Origin: Perkinsus olseni
Taxonomy: Eukaryota > Perkinsozoa > Perkinsida
Direction: 5' to 3'
Assembly (NCBI GenBank): GCA_013115125.1
Contig: JABANN010000387.1
Coordinates: 1 to 33,523, forward strand
DNA length: 33,523 bases
In this document: in pieces, positions 30,221-33,523 of the stretch
How positions within the stretch are numbered: position 1 is the stretch's first letter
How the letters are laid out: the number at the start of each line of letters is the position of its first letter
Made by a program: the position numbers and the translations under genes
The notes under the pieces: generated by a model
Told to the model about the DNA's origin: nothing
What the model saw: only the letters and a program-made list of their open reading frames with translations
Database searches by the model: none

Positions 30221-32742
30221 TCAGCTCTCCTGCGCTGCTGGCTGTGGTTGGCGTTTCTCCGAACGCAGCTTGACGTTGAAGTTGTGCACCCTGGCAATAT
30301 TCACCTGACCGACCAGATTCTCCTCGCACACAGGCCGCTCGCGCGAAGAATAACTCAAGAAGTAACGACGAGAACGATCGAAGTCCTCGAGGAAAATAGC
30401 GGAAAGGAAAAGGAAAAAACAAGGAAACCCAGATAGAATATGTAGCGAGCACTTGCAATGACCGATAAAATTCATTGTAATCGAATAAAAATGAACTCAA
30501 CAACGGTTCGTTCTGCCAGCCATTTCATCAAGACCAGATCCAGATCCCAGGGTCGATTCGACCGACCCGTCACCATCGCCCTCCCCCCAGCTACTACCTC
30601 GGTTGTAGTAATCTGATCTCTAACGACAGCGATCCCCTGTTCCAAGTCCGCCAAACTTTTCCGCGCACTCGAGTCGTTCTCATTCAGGAGGTCCGCTGAG
30701 AATGGTGTCCATATTTTCCTGTTTGGATATTTCCGGAAACCCGAGGCGCTGGGCCACAGTGATGAGTGCTGCTCGACGAGCCATGCTAATAATTTAGAAC
30801 CCCCGATTTTGGACACTGATGGCTTCACGATGCTCAGCCTTTTGCTCGCAATCGTGGAAGCAAGGGAGCCAATTTAAATGAAGAGAAAAACGACCTCCGA
30901 CATATTCGAACGGGGCTCGCACGGTTATCAAGCATGCGCACTACCACTAGAGTAACCCTCTACACACTTACTTGCTTCATCCAGTTTGTACTCCAACAGT
31001 ATGTTGGCTCCCAACCAAAGACAGACCGAATCAATCTCCTACAAAATGAGCCAGACTATCCACCCAGTACCAATCTCGCCATGATCTCGATCTTCATGAA
31101 ACAGAGTGCCCACTACTAAAGACAGTGAATCAACCCCCCCAAAAAAAGACAGGAGCATTGATAACGCTACTCTCCCGCAACCGCCCGCTCGACTTCAGGA
31201 ATCCGATCTCGATCCATCTGACCACCACTTTCTACTCACCCAAGGCGACCCCCCAGCCAATCCGTAGAAGACTGCTTGCGGATAAAACCAAGAAAATTTG
31301 AAATTAAAAAAGCGCACGGATATCGAGGTTCCAAACTGGTTGTCGATTTACCTGTGGATTCACTTTGGCATTGGCGTGAGCGTTGTCAGTGAGAGGGAAG
31401 CGACACCGGTACCTAAACTTGCCCATGAGTAACAAGCCATACCACATTTCCCCCAAATCATTACTCGCCGACCCCCTCCTCTTTCTGTTTCTTCAAATAC
31501 GTAACCGTCTCCTTGGCCTGCTGAATATCCGGCAGCTTCCTCTTAATCGAGCGACGCTGCGACATGAGCTGCTCATTCATATACTGATACCTGCGCGCGC
31601 CACGAAATTACTCTACTACCGAGAAGCCTTGCCCCAGTATAGAGCCGGCTAATTTCGTGGCGCGTGACGATCTTTCCACACTCTTCCTATAATCATCCGG
31701 TTACTCTATCCCCACATACTTGCTGAGAAGCTCCCTGAGCCCGCCAAGGATGGCCATCGGATCTCGCTTAGCGGTGAAGACTTCCACATTCTCCTGACCA
31801 TACAAACAGATATTCTCGCATATCTTAGGTTCACCCACGTCCTCCACAGATTCGACCCAAGGCACAAGCTTCTCTCGCACCATCAGCATCTTAGTTTAGT
31901 CCACCCTCCGGGAATTCGAGCCGCGCAGATTTTCACGAAACCATTTGGTTTTTCTCAGGAAACACGACGACTGTCAAGTTCATTTCTGCAGATATTTTTA
32001 ACATATTTTTATAATTTTATATTGATAATTTTTATATTTTCTGATTTTTGATATTTTTTCCTTGGGACGGCCTATACATCGATCTGGGCCAGCCGCTATC
32101 TTCTCCTGTACTACACCCACTCCACCTAGCAATCGAACTTGCTCGATCGATTGCTCGCGTAATTTTTCCACTTTTAAAATTATTTGTCCACTTCACAATT
32201 TTATGGCTCTTTTGTCGCCAAAGCTTCATCACATTCTGTAGTAAAAGTAACCTCCACCAGGCGAGAATTAACAGAAAAATTTTAATCAAGAAAAGAAGAG
32301 GATGGAGACAGTCGCCCTGCATTCCTTCTCAAACCTGGTCAGGAGACACTCGTATCCTTGAGAGTGCGATGATGAGACGTATCACTATCATGACTGCCTT
32401 CGACGGAACGACTGTGATTTTTTCGTAAGAGAAAGATATCGCCAGATGGGAGGGTGACGGTTATTTCTCTTCATCAGAATTTTTAGACCAGCGGGATAAA
32501 AATATTTCATGCGCGAAAAAAATAGAAAATAAATGGTTTATGAGCTGAAAAATAGTGGAGGTTGAGAAGGGACTTCGCAAAGTGAAAAGATACGCTGACT
32601 TTATTACAATGAATTTGGCTCGTGGGATGTTGCTGTTTGCCTTTCCTTCCTCTGCGGCGCCGTCGGTATCAGCCGAAAGGACCAGCTCGGCAGGGTCGAA
32701 GGGCTCGTACTCGACCTTTTTTGTATCTTGCACGCTGGACAT
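30221..32742 (-). CDS. PFDN3: Prefoldin subunit 3, complete
   Basis: Seven exons chain in phase on the minus strand to 214 residues: 32608-32742, 31720-31793, 31465-31590, 31352-31412, 30972-31038, 30598-30695 and 30221-30304. Family blocks occur in order: IPRAKFIENVEVF, YQYMNEQLMSQRRSIKRKLP, RFPLTDNAHANAKV, VCLWLGANILLEYKLDEA, LADLEQGIAVVRDQITTTE and VNIARVHNFNVKLRSEK. This is an alpha-class prefoldin: two coiled-coil helices flanking the beta hairpin (VCLWLGAN). Prefoldin is the hexameric cytosolic chaperone that hands unfolded actin and tubulin to the CCT chaperonin. Length matches the family (about 190-200 residues elsewhere). Introns are 814, 129, 52, 313, 276 and 293 bp. The 129-bp intron carries a family C element ending at the 3' splice site; the 276-bp and 293-bp introns carry tRNA-like sequence. 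No missing family segment is apparent. Confidence 0.92.
30550..30568. repeat. B-box-like palindrome in a prefoldin intron
   Basis: GGGTCGATTCGACCGACCC lies in the 293-bp intron 30305-30597. It fits a T-arm with B box but is nearly palindromic, so chance is possible. Confidence 0.35.
30902..30960 (-). repeat. Sense tRNA-like module in a prefoldin intron
   Basis: In the 276-bp intron 30696-30971, shortly after the GTAAGT donor, the minus strand reads GTTACTCTAGTGGTAGTGCG, then GAGCCCCGTTCGAATATG, an A-box and B-box pair at tRNA spacing. It lies in the same orientation as the gene. Confidence 0.6.
31596..31664. mobile_element. Family C miniature inverted-repeat element forming the end of a prefoldin intron
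   Basis: CGCGCCACGAAATTA at 31596-31610 is repeated in inverse at 31650-31664. The element fills more than half of the 129-bp intron 31591-31719, and on the minus strand the intron ends GTGGCGCGCGCAG, so the acceptor AG lies 5 bp outside the inverted repeat. No coding capacity. Confidence 0.7.
31794..32607 (-). other. First prefoldin intron, AT-rich
   Basis: 814-bp GTAATA...GGTCAG intron, the longest in this gene. It includes a strongly AT-rich tract (about 31978-32056) and a B-box-like GGCTCGAATTCCCGG on the minus strand at about 31908-31922. No nested gene seen. Confidence 0.7.
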
Positions 32743-33523
32743 TGAGATTCTCTCCCGAAAAGGAACAACGCTGAGCTGTTTAGAGGCGGAATATGCTTAC
32801 CGGCGCCCGGAAAATGCTTCCGGCGCCCGAAAATTTCTTCGCGCGCCCCAAAATTAATACTTCTATGCCCATAAACTACTTTCGAATACCCATGGCGCCT
32901 AAGGCGCCGCTGAGGAGGTTTAATCTCTCTAAATTACGTCCCTTTCCTCTGCAGAACAATGGCAGATGAATTATTGGCCGTCAATGGGAATGGCATCTAT
33001 ATAGTGTAGTCACCCTGTCGTTCGTGTACAAGTTGCCCGGGCGGCGATGGCATTTCCTCGTGCGCGCTCCTGAATCAATCATGCTTGCCTCTAGCCTTTT
33101 TCTTCGGCGTACAACCATTATACACCTCGCGCCCCAAAATCTGACTCACTTTTGTCCCGAAAGATCTCGCCCCAACGGTAGGGGCCCTACCCCAGCTCCT
33201 CAAGGTGGCGCGGGGGTATCTGGTCGTCGCTTCAGTGTCAAGCTCAGCATCGTCCTACTTCCTCCATCCCCTACGAGGAGACGGACTACGCTAAGGTCGT
33301 GGGAAGTCGTACTCGGTAGTAGCGCGATTCTGGTATCCGGACTGTTAATGCAGTAGTCAGAGTGAATGAGAAATACCTTAACCAGGGATCGATGCGCGGT
33401 AGCGCGGGTTCGATACTATATTACTGTGACGCCGGGCGTGCGCGATCCGCAACGGTTGTCCCTTTTTTGTTGTTGAAGTTGTCCTTCCGAGACTCCTTGT
33501 GAGTTCTATTCCGATAGTTGTGA
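32743..33523. other. Region upstream of prefoldin; possible plus-strand gene at the edge
   Basis: Diverged family C-like sequence occurs at about 32789-32858 (GCGCGCCCCAAAATTAA) and again near 33129 (GCGCCCCAAAATC). A plus-strand frame around 33190-33320 includes SSIPYEETDYAKVVGSRTR before a GTAGTA donor, so an exon of a gene running off the window is possible. A B-box-like GCGCGGGTTCGATAC lies at 33403-33417. Nothing firmer can be said. Confidence 0.35.

Noticed and set aside
30472-30828. Minus-strand 118-residue open frame starting MKPSVSKIGG
   Set aside because: Only its middle part (30598-30695) is a prefoldin exon; the rest is read-through of the two flanking introns.
2311-30960. The tRNA-like modules as functional tRNA genes
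   Set aside because: Acceptor stems do not pair and anticodon arms are mostly missing; only D- or T-arm-like parts remain.

Overview
This is a eukaryotic window: almost every recognisable gene is broken by GT-AG introns, most of 44 to 160 bp, and one strand switch follows another with little intergenic space. Gene density, moderate GC, short introns and several lineage-specific secreted proteins beside conserved housekeeping genes suggest a protist with a compact genome. An alveolate such as Perkinsus is my best guess, but the sequence does not prove it.

Layout, left to right. 1-1588: no recognisable gene. About 1.6-6.8 kb (+): two tandem Mei2-like RNA-binding protein genes, a short one (two N-terminal RRM-like units only) and a complete one carrying the diagnostic Mei2 C-terminal RRM. 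6.8-8.0 kb: microsatellite-rich spacer. 8.0-9.85 kb (+): Gln/Pro-rich membrane protein with a C2-like segment. 10.2-11.6 kb (+): small predicted secreted protein, perhaps with extra 3' exons. 12.25-13.9 kb (-): extracellular TIM-barrel-like protein with two reading-frame disruptions. 15.5-20.45 kb (-): a long multi-exon locus whose 3' half encodes an HMA/ARMC1-like domain protein. 20.8-23.7 kb (-): DNA-3-methyladenine glycosylase I (tag) with unusually long introns. 24.3-30.2 kb (-): tandem duplication of a predicted secreted protein gene, the copies separated by a 15-bp repeat array split by a hAT-type element. 30.2-32.7 kb (-): prefoldin subunit 3, complete.

The most notable signal is in the introns. 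At least three kinds of short repeated sequence recur inside spliced introns of unrelated genes. (A) tRNA-like modules with A-box and especially B-box (GGTTCGANTCC-like) sequence, in either orientation. (B) A core GGAATTGCAAGATTGCAAG placed 2 to 21 bp after the 5' splice site in three introns of one gene. (C) Short inverted-repeat elements with ends CGCGCCACGAAATTA, one of which abuts a 3' splice site in the prefoldin gene. I read these as candidate introners, mobile elements that become introns on insertion. The tRNA-like type would be unusual. Exon chains were joined by hand from splice-site phase and family conservation; no transcript data were available.
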